A DNA stretch of 5,729 nucleotides from Acidobacteriota bacterium (GTDB lineage: Bacteria; Acidobacteriota; Thermoanaerobaculia; Multivoradales; JAHEKO01), in assembly GCA_024638355.1 (NCBI GenBank), contig JAHEKO010000271.1, forward strand, positions 1-5,729, given 5' to 3'. Below are positions 1 to 5,729 of the stretch, one piece after another (the first letter of the stretch is position 1; every line of letters begins with the position of its first letter). The translations under genes and the position numbers were made by a program. Below the pieces are notes generated by a model. The model did not search any database. It was not told where the DNA came from and worked only from the letters and a program-made list of their open reading frames with translations.

Positions 1-14
1 TGCGCTACCCCGGG

Positions 15-452
15 CTACCGGTTGGCGGCGGCGCGCGCCTGCGCCTTCACCATCCGGATCATCTCGATGAGCCCCATCGACTTGCCCATCGACAGCTCAC
101 GCCCGAAGATCTCGTAGGGGAGATCTTCGGGCACCGCGAGCACCTCCTCGAGGGCGGCCCCGGCGAGCGACTCCTCGAGAAGCACGGCCAGCGCCTTCGC
201 GGAGATCCCCTGCGGATTCTCGACCGCGAAGTGAAAGTCGAGCCCGTCGCCGCCGCGCTCGGCCCACACGAACGCTCCCGATTCGCAGTGCGCGACCTCG
301 TGCTCGGGCGGGAAGGGCCGCGCCGCGATCTCCTTCGGCACTTCACGGAAACGGTCGGCGACGTCGATCAGGTATTGGATGCGGTCGGAGCGGTCGCCCA
401 GGAGCTCCAGCGTGTCGAGGAATCCCCGCAACTTGTCGGCGGCGCGAGTCAA
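15..452 (-). CDS. sufE: SufE family sulfur acceptor protein
   Basis: A 145-residue cytoplasmic protein of the SufE family, which accepts persulfide sulfur on a conserved cysteine and passes it on, classically from the SufS cysteine desulfurase to Fe-S cluster assembly. The acceptor site is Cys56 in the motif VAHCESGAFVW, matching the family pattern of a Cys loop followed by a hydrophobic strand; it is the only cysteine in the protein. The C-terminal part (LAVPEDLPYEIFG, then a helix rich in Met and basic residues) resembles the actinobacterial SufE Rv3284. Length is normal for the family. The start is a TTG at 452-450, three bases after the sseA stop; GAGAAG at 464-459 is a modest ribosome binding site for it. 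No ATG lies near the N terminus; a second TTG at codon 8 is the alternative. The pairing with a rhodanese suggests that SseA, rather than or besides SufS, may be its sulfur donor or partner (inference). Confidence 0.88.
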   Translation of the reverse strand: MTRAADKLRGFLDTLELLGDRSDRIQYLIDVADRFREVPKEIAARPFPPEHEVAHCESGAFVWAERGGDGLDFHFAVENPQGISAKALAVLLEESLAGAALEEVLAVPEDLPYEIFGRELSMGKSMGLIEMIRMVKAQARAAANR

Positions 453-455
453 GGC

Positions 456-1316
456 CTACTTCTCGACCGGCACGCCGACGGCGTTGCCCCACTCCGTCCA
501 GCTGCCGTCGTAGTTGCGCACCTTCTCCCAGCCGAGGAGCCGGGTGAGCACGAACCAGGTGTGGCTGGAGCGCTCGCCGATGCGGCAGTAGACGACGATC
601 TCGTCGACCGGATCGAGGCCCTGCTCGTCGGTGTAGATCGCGCGCAGCTCGCCGGCGGTCTTGAAGGTGCCGTCGTCGTTGGCCGCCCGCGCCCAGGGGA
701 TGTTCTTGGCGCCCGGGATGTGGCCGCCGCGCAGCGCGCCCTCGTTGGGGTAATCCGGCATGTGCAGCAGCTCGCCGCTGTACTCGCCCGGGCTGCGTAC
801 GTCGACCAGCGGTCGTGCCGCGTCGACCTGCTCGAGGACCTCGTCGCGAAAGACGCGAATCGGCGCGTCGTTGCGCGCCGGCGGCGGGTAGTCGGTCGGC
901 GCGATCTCGGGCACCTCGCGGGTCAGCTCCCGCCCCTCCTGCTCCCACTTGAGGCGTCCGCCGTCCATCAGCTTCGCGCGGGTGTGACCGAAGAGGTGGA
1001 ACACCCAGTAGGCATAAGCTGCCCACCAGTTCGACTTGTCGCCGTAGAAGACCACCGTCGTCTCGGGGGTGAGGCCGATGCGCTCGGCGAGCGCGGTGAA
1101 AGCCTCGGAGTCCACGTAGTCGCGCCGGATCGGGTCGTTCAGGTCCCGGGTCCAGTCCACCTCCACGGCGCCGGGGATGTGTCCCGAGGGGTAGACCAGA
1201 GGGTCTTCATTCGATTCGACGAGCCGGATCGAAGGGTCGTCGAGATGAGCGGCGACCCAGTCGGTGGAGACCAGGGCGTCGGGTCGGGCGTAGCCTCTTT
1301 CTTCGATTGCGGGCAT
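456..1316 (-). CDS. sseA: Two-domain rhodanese (thiosulfate sulfurtransferase), SseA/CysA type
   Basis: A 286-residue tandem rhodanese that moves sulfane sulfur from thiosulfate (or 3-mercaptopyruvate) to a thiol acceptor through a cysteine persulfide. The N-terminal domain (about 12-135) has the inactive loop YGDKSNWW (91-98), with Asp93 where a catalytic Cys would sit. The C-terminal domain (about 150-286) carries catalytic Cys244 in CRIGERS, followed by SHTWFVL. GHIPGA occurs in both domains (45-50, 198-203). The match to mycobacterial SseA/CysA is strong throughout, including [19 protein letters not shown] and RNDAPIR. The chosen ATG (1316-1314) is preceded by a near-perfect AGGAGGT; the frame stays open 43 codons further upstream, but that stretch is not family-like. 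It has no signal peptide, so it is cytoplasmic. It is first in an operon with sufE, as in M. tuberculosis. Substrate preference cannot be fixed from sequence. Confidence 0.93.
   Translation of the reverse strand: MPAIEERGYARPDALVSTDWVAAHLDDPSIRLVESNEDPLVYPSGHIPGAVEVDWTRDLNDPIRRDYVDSEAFTALAERIGLTPETTVVFYGDKSNWWAAYAYWVFHLFGHTRAKLMDGGRLKWEQEGRELTREVPEIAPTDYPPPARNDAPIRVFRDEVLEQVDAARPLVDVRSPGEYSGELLHMPDYPNEGALRGGHIPGAKNIPWARAANDDGTFKTAGELRAIYTDEQGLDPVDEIVVYCRIGERSSHTWFVLTRLLGWEKVRNYDGSWTEWGNAVGVPVEK
459..464 (-). promoter_or_regulatory. Probable weak ribosome binding site for sufE inside the end of sseA
   Basis: GAGAAG on the minus strand encodes the last two residues (Glu-Lys) of SseA. It ends six bases before the TTG start of sufE. 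Its position supports translational coupling: ribosomes finishing sseA would restart almost in place. The match to the consensus is only moderate. Confidence 0.4.
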
Positions 1317-1321
1317 GGTGG

Positions 1322-1329
1322 ACCTCCTG
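1322..1329 (-). promoter_or_regulatory. Strong ribosome binding site of sseA
   Basis: CAGGAGGT on the minus strand lies five bases before the ATG at 1316. This near-perfect Shine-Dalgarno match decides the sseA start against the longer open frame reaching to 1445. Confidence 0.85.
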
Positions 1330-1352
1330 TCGATCAAAGCAGTGTACCTTTC

Positions 1353-1374
1353 CATCCGCGGCGAGGGGCGGATG
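1353..1374. repeat. Perfect 7-bp inverted repeat, candidate operator
   Basis: CATCCGC (1353-1359) is repeated as its exact reverse complement GCGGATG (1368-1374) with an 8-base spacer. The 22-bp span and its place between the two divergent genes fit a dimeric regulator site. An overlapping inverted repeat, GCGGCG (1358-1363) with CGCCGC (1375-1380), is GC-only and less persuasive. Regulator identity is unknown, and chance occurrence in GC-rich DNA is possible. Confidence 0.35.
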
Positions 1375-1425
1375 CGCCGCCTACCGCCTTGCCGCGTATA
1401 GTTGGGCGCTCGTAGGCATGCCGCC

Positions 1426-2043
1426 ATGCAGAAGATCCTCGTCATCGTGGCTCATCCGGCGCTGGAAAGATCCCGCATCAACCGCCGCATGGCGGCGGCG
1501 GCGGAAGAGCTCGAAGGCGTTACCCTCCACGATCTCTACGAGGCCTATCCCGACTTCGACGTCGATGTGGGCCGCGAGCAGCAGCTGCTGAAGGCGCACG
1601 ATCTGCTGGTGCTCCAGCACCCTTTCTTCTGGTACTCGGTGCCGCCCCTGCTCAAGCAGTGGATCGATCTGGTGCTCGAGCACGGCTGGGCGTACGGCTC
1701 GGAGGGCAAGGCGCTGGTCGGCAAGCGGGTGTTGAGCGCGATCTCGACCGGCGGTCGCGAAGACGCTTTTCGGCGGGGCGGGCACAACCGTTTCACCATG
1801 CGCGAGCTGCTGGCGCCGATCGAGCAGACCTTCGTGCTGTGCGGCATGGACTACCTGGCTCCATTCTGCGTGCACGGCGCGCACGGCATGAGGCGTGAGC
1901 AGATCGATCGCCACGCCGCCGCCTACGGGCGGGCGCTCGAGGCTCTGCGCGACGAGCGGCTCGATCTCGAGGCGGCGATGCGACGACCGCGCCTCGACGA
2001 CGGGCTCGACGAGCTGATCCGACCCCCGGCGGGGCAGAGCTGA
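1426..2043 (+). CDS. kefF: KefF/KefG-type NAD(P)H oxidoreductase, partner of the Kef antiporter
   Basis: A 205-residue flavodoxin-fold protein of the NAD(P)H quinone oxidoreductase family, which binds FMN and is required for full activity of Kef K+ efflux systems at the inner face of the membrane. Visible family marks are AHP near the N terminus (9-11), [18 protein letters not shown] (64-81), the HGWAYG loop (86-91) and STGGRED (107-113). The central loop is close to E. coli KefF, the enzymatically active type, whereas [13 protein letters not shown] and [12 protein letters not shown] recall KefG, the natural partner of KefB. About 27 charged C-terminal residues (from about 178) extend past the E. 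coli KefF length of about 176. The start is ATG 1426, because [11 protein letters not shown] begins the fold; an in-frame TTG at 1402 adds eight non-family residues and overlaps the candidate -10 box. The ribosome binding site is weak (AGG, 1414-1416). The gene overlaps kefB by one base (TGATG), as expected for coupled translation. Confidence 0.9.
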   Translation: MQKILVIVAHPALERSRINRRMAAAAEELEGVTLHDLYEAYPDFDVDVGREQQLLKAHDLLVLQHPFFWYSVPPLLKQWIDLVLEHGWAYGSEGKALVGKRVLSAISTGGREDAFRRGGHNRFTMRELLAPIEQTFVLCGMDYLAPFCVHGAHGMRREQIDRHAAAYGRALEALRDERLDLEAAMRRPRLDDGLDELIRPPAGQS

Positions 2044-3926
2044 TGCACGGCGCCGATTTCTTCTATCAGGCGCTGATCTACCTCACCGCGGCCGTGGTCT
2101 CGGTGCCGATCGCCAAGCGTCTCGGACTGGGTTCGGTCCTCGGCTATCTGCTCGCGGGCGTGGCCATCGGTCCGTTCGCCCTCGGCCTGGTGGGCGAAGA
2201 CGGGCAGGACGTACTCCACTTCGCCGAGTTTGGTGTCGTCCTGATGCTCTTCCTGATCGGCCTCGAGCTCGAGCCGAGCCGCGTCTGGCGGCTGCGGACG
2301 CCGATCCTGGGTCTCGGCGGTCTCCAGGTCGGCGTGACCACCGCGGTGCTGGCCGGGATCGGTCTCGCGCTGGATCTCGACTGGCGGACGGCGCTGGCGG
2401 TCGGCGTGATCCTGGCGCTCTCTTCGACCGCCATCGTCCTTCAGACCCTGAACGAGAAGGGGCTGATGGGGACGCACGGAGGACAGAGCTCGTTCGCCGT
2501 TCTGCTCTTCCAGGACATCGCGGTGATCCCGATCCTGGCTCTCTTGCCGCTCCTTTCGCTGGGCGGCGGCTCGATCGTGGAGAGCGCGGACGAGCACGAC
2601 TCCAGCTGGGTCGCCGGTCTGTCCGGCTGGGCCGAGACGCTGGTGGTGCTCGGTGCGGTACTGGTCATCGTGCTGGCCGGGCGCTATCTGCTGCAGCCGG
2701 CGTTCCGGGCGATCGCCCGCACGGGCCTGAGAGAGCTGTTCACGGCGGCGGCGCTCCTGCTGGTCATCGCCACCGCGATGCTGATGACCAAGGTCGGCGT
2801 GAGCCCGGCGCTCGGGACCTTCCTCGCCGGCATGGTCCTGGCGCGCAGCGAGTACCGGCACGAGCTCGAGAGCAACATCGACCCGTTCAAGGGCCTGCTG
2901 CTCGGCCTCTTCTTCATCTCGATCGGGGCGTCGATCGACTTCGGCCTGATCGTCGGCTCGCCGACGCTGATCTTCGGCCTCATGGTGGTCCTGATCGTCG
3001 CCAAGCTCGCCGTTCTCCTGGTTCTGGTGCGCGTGTTCAAGATGAGCCTCGACCAGGGTCTGCTCTTCGCCTTTTCGCTCGCCCAGGGGGGCGAGTTCGC
3101 GTTCGTGCTGCTCTCGTTCGCGGTGCGCTACGACGTCGTCGATCCGACCCTGGCGGGCACGCTGATCGCTACGGTGGCGTTGACCATGGCGGCCACCCCG
3201 ATCTTGATGCTGCTCAACGAGAAGGTGGTCCAGCCGCGCTTCGGCACCCTCGAGCGCGGCGGCAGGCAGGCCGACGAGATCGACCGGCAGCACAAGGTGA
3301 TCATCGCCGGCTTCGGCAGCTTCGGGTCGATCGTCGGGCGACTGCTGAGGGCCAACGGCGTCGAGGCCACGGTTCTCGACTACGACTCCGACCGCGTCGA
3401 CCTGCTGCGCAAGCTGGGTCTCCAGGTGTTCTACGGCGATGCCTGCCGGCTCGATCTGCTGCACGCCGCCGGAGCCGCCGAGGCGCGGCTGCTGGTGGCG
3501 GCGCTCGACACCGGCGAAAAGAACCACGAGCTGGTGGCTACGGTCCGCAAGCACTTCCCGCAGGTCACGATCCTGGCGCGGGCGCAGGACCGGGGCGCCG
3601 CCTACGAGATCCTCGACGAGGGAGTCGAGCACGTGTTCCGCGAGAAGCTCGACTCGTCGCTCAGGCTGGGTGTCGAGGCCCTGCGCCTGCTCGGCTTTCG
3701 GGCGTATCAGGCGCATCGAGCCGCCCAGACGTTTCGACGCCACGACGAACGCGCGGTCAGGGAGCTCGCCGCGATGCGCCACGACCGGACGCTCTACCTG
3801 AGCGAGGCGCGGCAGCGAATCGAGGATCTCGAGGAGCTGCTCCAGGGCGATCTGGCCGACCCCGACGAGATGCGCGACGCCGGCTGGGACCCGGACTCGC
3901 TGCGGCAGGAGTACGGCGGCAAGTAG
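2043..3926 (+). CDS. kefB: Glutathione-regulated K+/H+ antiporter KefB (CPA2 family)
   Basis: A 627-residue inner-membrane K+ efflux protein that, in known relatives, is held shut by glutathione and opened by glutathione adducts, acidifying the cytoplasm to protect against electrophiles. Residues 1 to about 395 form the multi-span CPA2 transport domain. It includes VLLFQDIAVIP (153-163) with the QD pair at 157-158, the cytosolic regulatory loop HELESNIDPFKG (273-284) and LAQGGEFAF (346-354). After a linker, an RCK/KTN domain (about 417-535) has the nucleotide-binding GFGSFG (423-428), Arg433 in GRLL, and VLDYD (444-448) closing the second strand. The tail (about 555-627) is charged and helical. 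The SADEH loop (181-185), the FRRHDER..REL tail and the GWD near the end match E. coli KefB better than KefC. Ala or Asn in place of the KefC acidic residue at loop position 278 is seen in KefB-type loops, so it is not a defect. Length is close to the E. coli proteins (about 600-620). Start ATG overlaps the kefF stop. Confidence 0.93.
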   Translation: MHGADFFYQALIYLTAAVVSVPIAKRLGLGSVLGYLLAGVAIGPFALGLVGEDGQDVLHFAEFGVVLMLFLIGLELEPSRVWRLRTPILGLGGLQVGVTTAVLAGIGLALDLDWRTALAVGVILALSSTAIVLQTLNEKGLMGTHGGQSSFAVLLFQDIAVIPILALLPLLSLGGGSIVESADEHDSSWVAGLSGWAETLVVLGAVLVIVLAGRYLLQPAFRAIARTGLRELFTAAALLLVIATAMLMTKVGVSPALGTFLAGMVLARSEYRHELESNIDPFKGLLLGLFFISIGASIDFGLIVGSPTLIFGLMVVLIVAKLAVLLVLVRVFKMSLDQGLLFAFSLAQGGEFAFVLLSFAVRYDVVDPTLAGTLIATVALTMAATPILMLLNEKVVQPRFGTLERGGRQADEIDRQHKVIIAGFGSFGSIVGRLLRANGVEATVLDYDSDRVDLLRKLGLQVFYGDACRLDLLHAAGAAEARLLVAALDTGEKNHELVATVRKHFPQVTILARAQDRGAAYEILDEGVEHVFREKLDSSLRLGVEALRLLGFRAYQAHRAAQTFRRHDERAVRELAAMRHDRTLYLSEARQRIEDLEELLQGDLADPDEMRDAGWDPDSLRQEYGGK

Positions 3927-3976
3927 GCGCCGGCCCGGGCCCCTCGATCGAGATCGGAGCGCGACCCGCCCGATGG

Positions 3977-4034
3977 GGTGTTCCCTGCCCCGGGGACCGG
4001 TGCTACGCAGTGGGCAGCACGATGCGCGAACACC
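3977..4034 (+). repeat. Nested inverted repeats upstream of the GYD gene
   Basis: An outer pair, GGTGTTC (3977-3983) with GAACACC (4028-4034), encloses an inner pair, CTGCCC (3985-3990) with GGGCAG (4012-4017); both are exact. A third pair, GTGCT (4000-4004) with AGCAC (4016-4020), overlaps the right arm of the inner pair, so the two could not form together. In RNA this would make a two-stem structure ending four bases before the purine-rich ribosome binding region. Chance is possible in such GC-rich sequence. Confidence 0.35.
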
Positions 4035-4040
4035 ACTAAA

Positions 4041-4050
4041 GGGAGAGGAG
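4041..4050 (+). promoter_or_regulatory. Strong ribosome binding site of the GYD gene
   Basis: GGGAGAGGAG ends six bases before the ATG at 4057. It sets the GYD start there rather than at the in-frame ATG 3973, whose extra 28 residues do not look like part of the domain. Confidence 0.8.
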
Positions 4051-4056
4051 CCACCG

Positions 4057-4359
4057 ATGCCGCAATTCGTACTCATGACCAAGCTCTCGCCCGACCTGAT
4101 GGCCGACCCCCGCGGCCGGCGCGCGGTCGGCAAGGAGTGGTTGAAGACGGTGAGCCACCACTGCCCGGAGGTGAAGTGGCTGGCGCACTATGCGCTGCTC
4201 GGCCGCTACGACTTCATGGACATCTACGAAGCGCCCGACGCGCTGACCGCGCACAAGGTCTCTCACCTGTCGCGCGCCGAGGGCGCGGTGGAGGCCGAGA
4301 GCTGGCAGGCCATGCCCTGGGATCGGTACATCGAGATGCTCGCGGAGCTGGAAGAGTAG
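4057..4359 (+). CDS. GYD domain protein of unknown function
   Basis: A 100-residue soluble protein. The signature GRYDFMDIYEAPD (49-61) fits the GYD family (a small ferredoxin-like alpha/beta fold named after its Gly-Tyr-Asp motif; here the tripeptide reads GRYD). It begins MPQFVLMTKL, the expected first strand, and continues with a helix (about 20-35), the GRYD strand, a second helix (about 61-72) and a last strand. The C-terminal Trp-rich part, ESWQAMPWDRYIEML, is longer than in the plainest members. No biochemical role is firmly established for the family, and nothing here identifies a ligand. It sits 130 bp after kefB and 45 bp before an acyl-AMP ligase-like gene on the same strand, so it may be co-transcribed with the latter. 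There is no signal peptide or membrane segment. Family assignment is fairly sure; function is unknown. Confidence 0.8.
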   Translation: MPQFVLMTKLSPDLMADPRGRRAVGKEWLKTVSHHCPEVKWLAHYALLGRYDFMDIYEAPDALTAHKVSHLSRAEGAVEAESWQAMPWDRYIEMLAELEE

Positions 4360-4404
4360 AATCCGGCCCATCCGCCGCCCGCGTCCCGACGAGAAACAGA
4401 CCCC

Positions 4405-5729
4405 GTGCAGGCCGAACGCAGAGATCGAGAGACGCTGACCAGGGTCCTGCGCGAGCGGGCCTCACGTGAGCCCGATCGCTCGCACCTCGTTCTGTTGGAG
4501 AACGACAAGCCCGTGGCCACGCTCTCGTTCGGCGAGCTGCTGAGCCGCGCCGAGGCCGCGGCCGGGACGCTGCGCGGCGAGGGTGTCGAGAGGGGGGAGC
4601 GAGTCGCCCTCATGCTGCCGACCGGCGAGGAGTTCTTCGCGAGCTTCATGGGCGTGCTGCTGGCCGGCGCGGTGCCGGTGCCGATCTACCCGCCGGTCAA
4701 GATCGATCAGATCGAGGAGTATGCCGAGCGCCAGGTGCGTATCCTGGGCAACGCCGAAGTCTGCGCGCTGTTGACCCCCGGAAAAGCCACGAAGCTCGCT
4801 CGTCTCCTGCGCCCGCGAGTGCCCAGCCTGCGAGCGATTCTGCGCTCCGACCGCCTCGCCGGCGGTCCGGCCGGGCCGGTCGACGTGAGCGCGGCGCCCG
4901 AGGACCTGGGGTTGATTCAGTACACCTCGGGAAGTACCGGCGACCCCAAGGGCGTGGCCCTGTCGCACGCCAATCTGATCGCCAACATTCGCTCGATCGG
5001 CGAAGCGGTGGGGGTTGAGCCCGTGGACGTGGTGGTCAGCTGGCTGCCGCTCTACCACGACATGGGCCTCATCGGCTGCTGGCTCTTCGCCCTCTACCAC
5101 GGCCTCGAGATGGTCTGCTTCTCGCCGCTGGAGTTTCTGCGACGCCCGCGGCGCTGGCTGCGGGCGATCAGCGACCATCGCGGGACGCTGTCGCCGGCGC
5201 CCAACTTCGCCTACGAGCTCTGCCTGCGCCGGATCAAGGACCGCGACATTGCCGGGCTCGACCTCTCCTCGTGGCGGGCGGCGCTCAACGGCGCCGAGCC
5301 GGTGAGCGCCGATACGGTCGAAGGCTTCTGCCGGCGCTTTGCTCGCTTCGGCTTCAACGAGCGCGCGCTGCTGCCGGTCTACGGACTGGCCGAGAACGCC
5401 GTTGCCCTCAGCTTTCCGCCGCTCGGCCGATCGCCCCGCGTCGACGTGGTCGATCGCGATCTGTTCTACCGGGAGGGACGGGCCGAGCCGGTGAGGAGAG
5501 GCGACGGCGCCGCCGTCGAGCCCCTGCGCACGGTGTCGGTGGGCCGGGCCCTGCCGGATCACCAACTGAGGCTGGTCGACGACGAGGGTGTCGAAGTCGA
5601 CGAGCGCACCGAGGGCAACATCCAATTCCGGGGTGCGTCCGCCACGCCCGGATACTTTCGCAATCCCCGGGCTACCGCCGCGATTCTCACCGCGGACGGA
5701 TGGATACGCACCGGCGACCGCGGCTACCT
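4405..5729 (+). CDS. Fatty acyl-AMP ligase-like adenylate-forming enzyme, 3' end outside the window
   Basis: The first 441 residues of an ANL-superfamily enzyme that activates a carboxylic acid, most likely a fatty acid, as the acyl-adenylate. Visible motifs are the P-loop-like YTSGSTGDPKG (173-183), SWLPLYHDMGLIG (212-224), NGAEP (295-299), YGLAE (326-330), GYFRNPRAT (416-424) and the ribose-binding TGD (436-438). SWLPLYHDMGLIG and the long segment around VDRDLFYREGRAEPV (349-363) are typical of fatty acyl-AMP ligases (FAAL) rather than CoA ligases. The start is GTG 4405: no other start codon lies between the GYD stop (4359, same frame) and here, and MQAERRDRETLTRVLRERA leads directly into the usual N-terminal helix. 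The ribosome binding site is weak. The frame is open to the last base; the hinge, the C-terminal lid and any further domains are missing. Similar proteins in my memory carry acyl carrier and PlsC-type acyltransferase domains after the ligase, which cannot be checked here. Confidence 0.88.
   Translation, partial: MQAERRDRETLTRVLRERASREPDRSHLVLLENDKPVATLSFGELLSRAEAAAGTLRGEGVERGERVALMLPTGEEFFASFMGVLLAGAVPVPIYPPVKIDQIEEYAERQVRILGNAEVCALLTPGKATKLARLLRPRVPSLRAILRSDRLAGGPAGPVDVSAAPEDLGLIQYTSGSTGDPKGVALSHANLIANIRSIGEAVGVEPVDVVVSWLPLYHDMGLIGCWLFALYHGLEMVCFSPLEFLRRPRRWLRAISDHRGTLSPAPNFAYELCLRRIKDRDIAGLDLSSWRAALNGAEPVSADTVEGFCRRFARFGFNERALLPVYGLAENAVALSFPPLGRSPRVDVVDRDLFYREGRAEPVRRGDGAAVEPLRTVSVGRALPDHQLRLVDDEGVEVDERTEGNIQFRGASATPGYFRNPRATAAILTADGWIRTGDRGY

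Larger units (their letters stand above)
1317..1425. promoter_or_regulatory. Divergent intergenic region between sseA and kefF
   Basis: These 109 bases separate the leftward sseA-sufE operon from the rightward kefF-kefB operon and must hold promoters for both unless transcription starts elsewhere. Rightward, TATAGT (1397-1402) is a five-of-six match to a sigma70 -10 box, but no recognisable -35 box lies 16-18 bases upstream. Leftward, TACACT (1346-1341 on the minus strand) is a weaker -10 candidate, also without a clear -35. A stretch around 1332-1356 is visibly more AT-rich than its surroundings. A perfect inverted repeat at 1353-1374 lies between the two candidate -10 boxes. Confidence 0.5.
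3927..4056 (+). promoter_or_regulatory. Gap between kefB and the GYD gene: palindromes and possible structured leader
   Basis: Just after the kefB stop are two adjacent 10-bp perfect palindromes, GGCCCGGGCC (3932-3941) and CTCGATCGAG (3943-3952). Neither is followed by a T-run, so neither is a classical intrinsic terminator. Further on come nested inverted repeats (3977-4034) ending just before the GYD ribosome binding site. I see no convincing -35/-10 pair. The gap could carry a promoter for the right-hand unit, or the GYD and ligase genes could be read through from kefB. Confidence 0.4.

Noticed and set aside
231..1415. A 394-codon open frame on the plus strand opposite sseA and sufE
   Set aside because: It is antisense to two well-supported genes, has no family-like motifs, and its composition is typical of a shadow frame.
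1402..1425. TTG at 1402 as the kefF start
   Set aside because: The eight extra residues do not fit the family N terminus, and the codon overlaps the likely -10 box. ATG 1426 begins the conserved first strand.
2859..2888. The SNID sequence in the KefB regulatory loop as a constitutively open mutant
   Set aside because: An acidic residue at this spot matters in E. coli KefC, but KefB proteins naturally differ there, so Asn is probably normal variation.
3932..3952. GC-rich palindromes after kefB as an intrinsic terminator
   Set aside because: The stems are self-complementary with no loop, and no run of T follows, so they do not fit an intrinsic terminator. They are recorded only as palindromes.
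1923..4133. A 736-codon open frame on the minus strand opposite kefB
   Set aside because: It lies antisense to a clear KefB gene. Its product is rich in Gln, His, Arg, Asp and Glu, as expected from reading hydrophobic GC-rich codons backwards, and it shows no domain I recognise. Long antisense frames are common at this GC level.
3978..4469. A 163-codon plus-strand frame overlapping the GYD gene
   Set aside because: It is an out-of-frame shadow. The GYD frame has the strong ribosome binding site and the GRYD...EAPD signature.
4462..5625. A 387-codon open frame on the minus strand opposite the acyl-AMP ligase
   Set aside because: It is antisense to an unbroken ligase frame that carries all the expected motifs in order. 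Its own product has no recognisable domain.

Overview
The window is GC-rich (roughly two thirds G+C by eye) and packed with genes. It carries six protein genes in two divergent groups, with no RNA gene, insertion sequence or CRISPR array that I can see. The gene content suggests a high-GC, probably soil or environmental bacterium. The proteins resemble actinobacterial (SseA, SufE), gammaproteobacterial (KefF/KefB) and myxobacterial- or acidobacterial-type (GYD protein, FAAL-like enzyme) families. I would not assign a phylum with confidence from this alone.

Left part, minus strand (15-1316): a two-gene sulfur-transfer operon. It is read as sseA (two-domain rhodanese) followed by sufE (sulfur acceptor). 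The same gene order is known in Mycobacterium tuberculosis (Rv3283-Rv3284). The two genes lie in the same reading frame, separated by only a TAG stop and one codon, and sufE appears to start at TTG.

Middle: a 109-bp divergent intergenic region (1317-1425) holds a strong ribosome binding site for sseA, a perfect 7-bp inverted repeat and a plausible -10 box for the rightward genes. Then, on the plus strand, kefF (1426-2043) overlaps kefB (2043-3926) by one base. Together they encode a glutathione-gated K+/H+ antiporter with its cytoplasmic flavodoxin-fold partner, used in protection against electrophiles.

Right part, plus strand: a 130-bp gap with nested inverted repeats leads to a small GYD-family protein (4057-4359) with a strong ribosome binding site. 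After 45 bp comes an adenylate-forming enzyme of the fatty acyl-AMP ligase type (4405 to beyond the right edge). It is cut by the window inside the adenylation domain, so its C-terminal part cannot be seen.

Functionally, the sulfur-transfer pair and the Kef pair share a thiol/sulfur theme and a common intergenic region, so co-regulation is possible but unproven. The GYD and acyl-AMP ligase genes look like a separate lipid-related unit. I found no clear evidence of an entirely new system. The most interesting points are the single-stop junction between sseA and sufE, the inverted repeats in the two regulatory gaps, and the mixed KefF/KefG character of the Kef partner.
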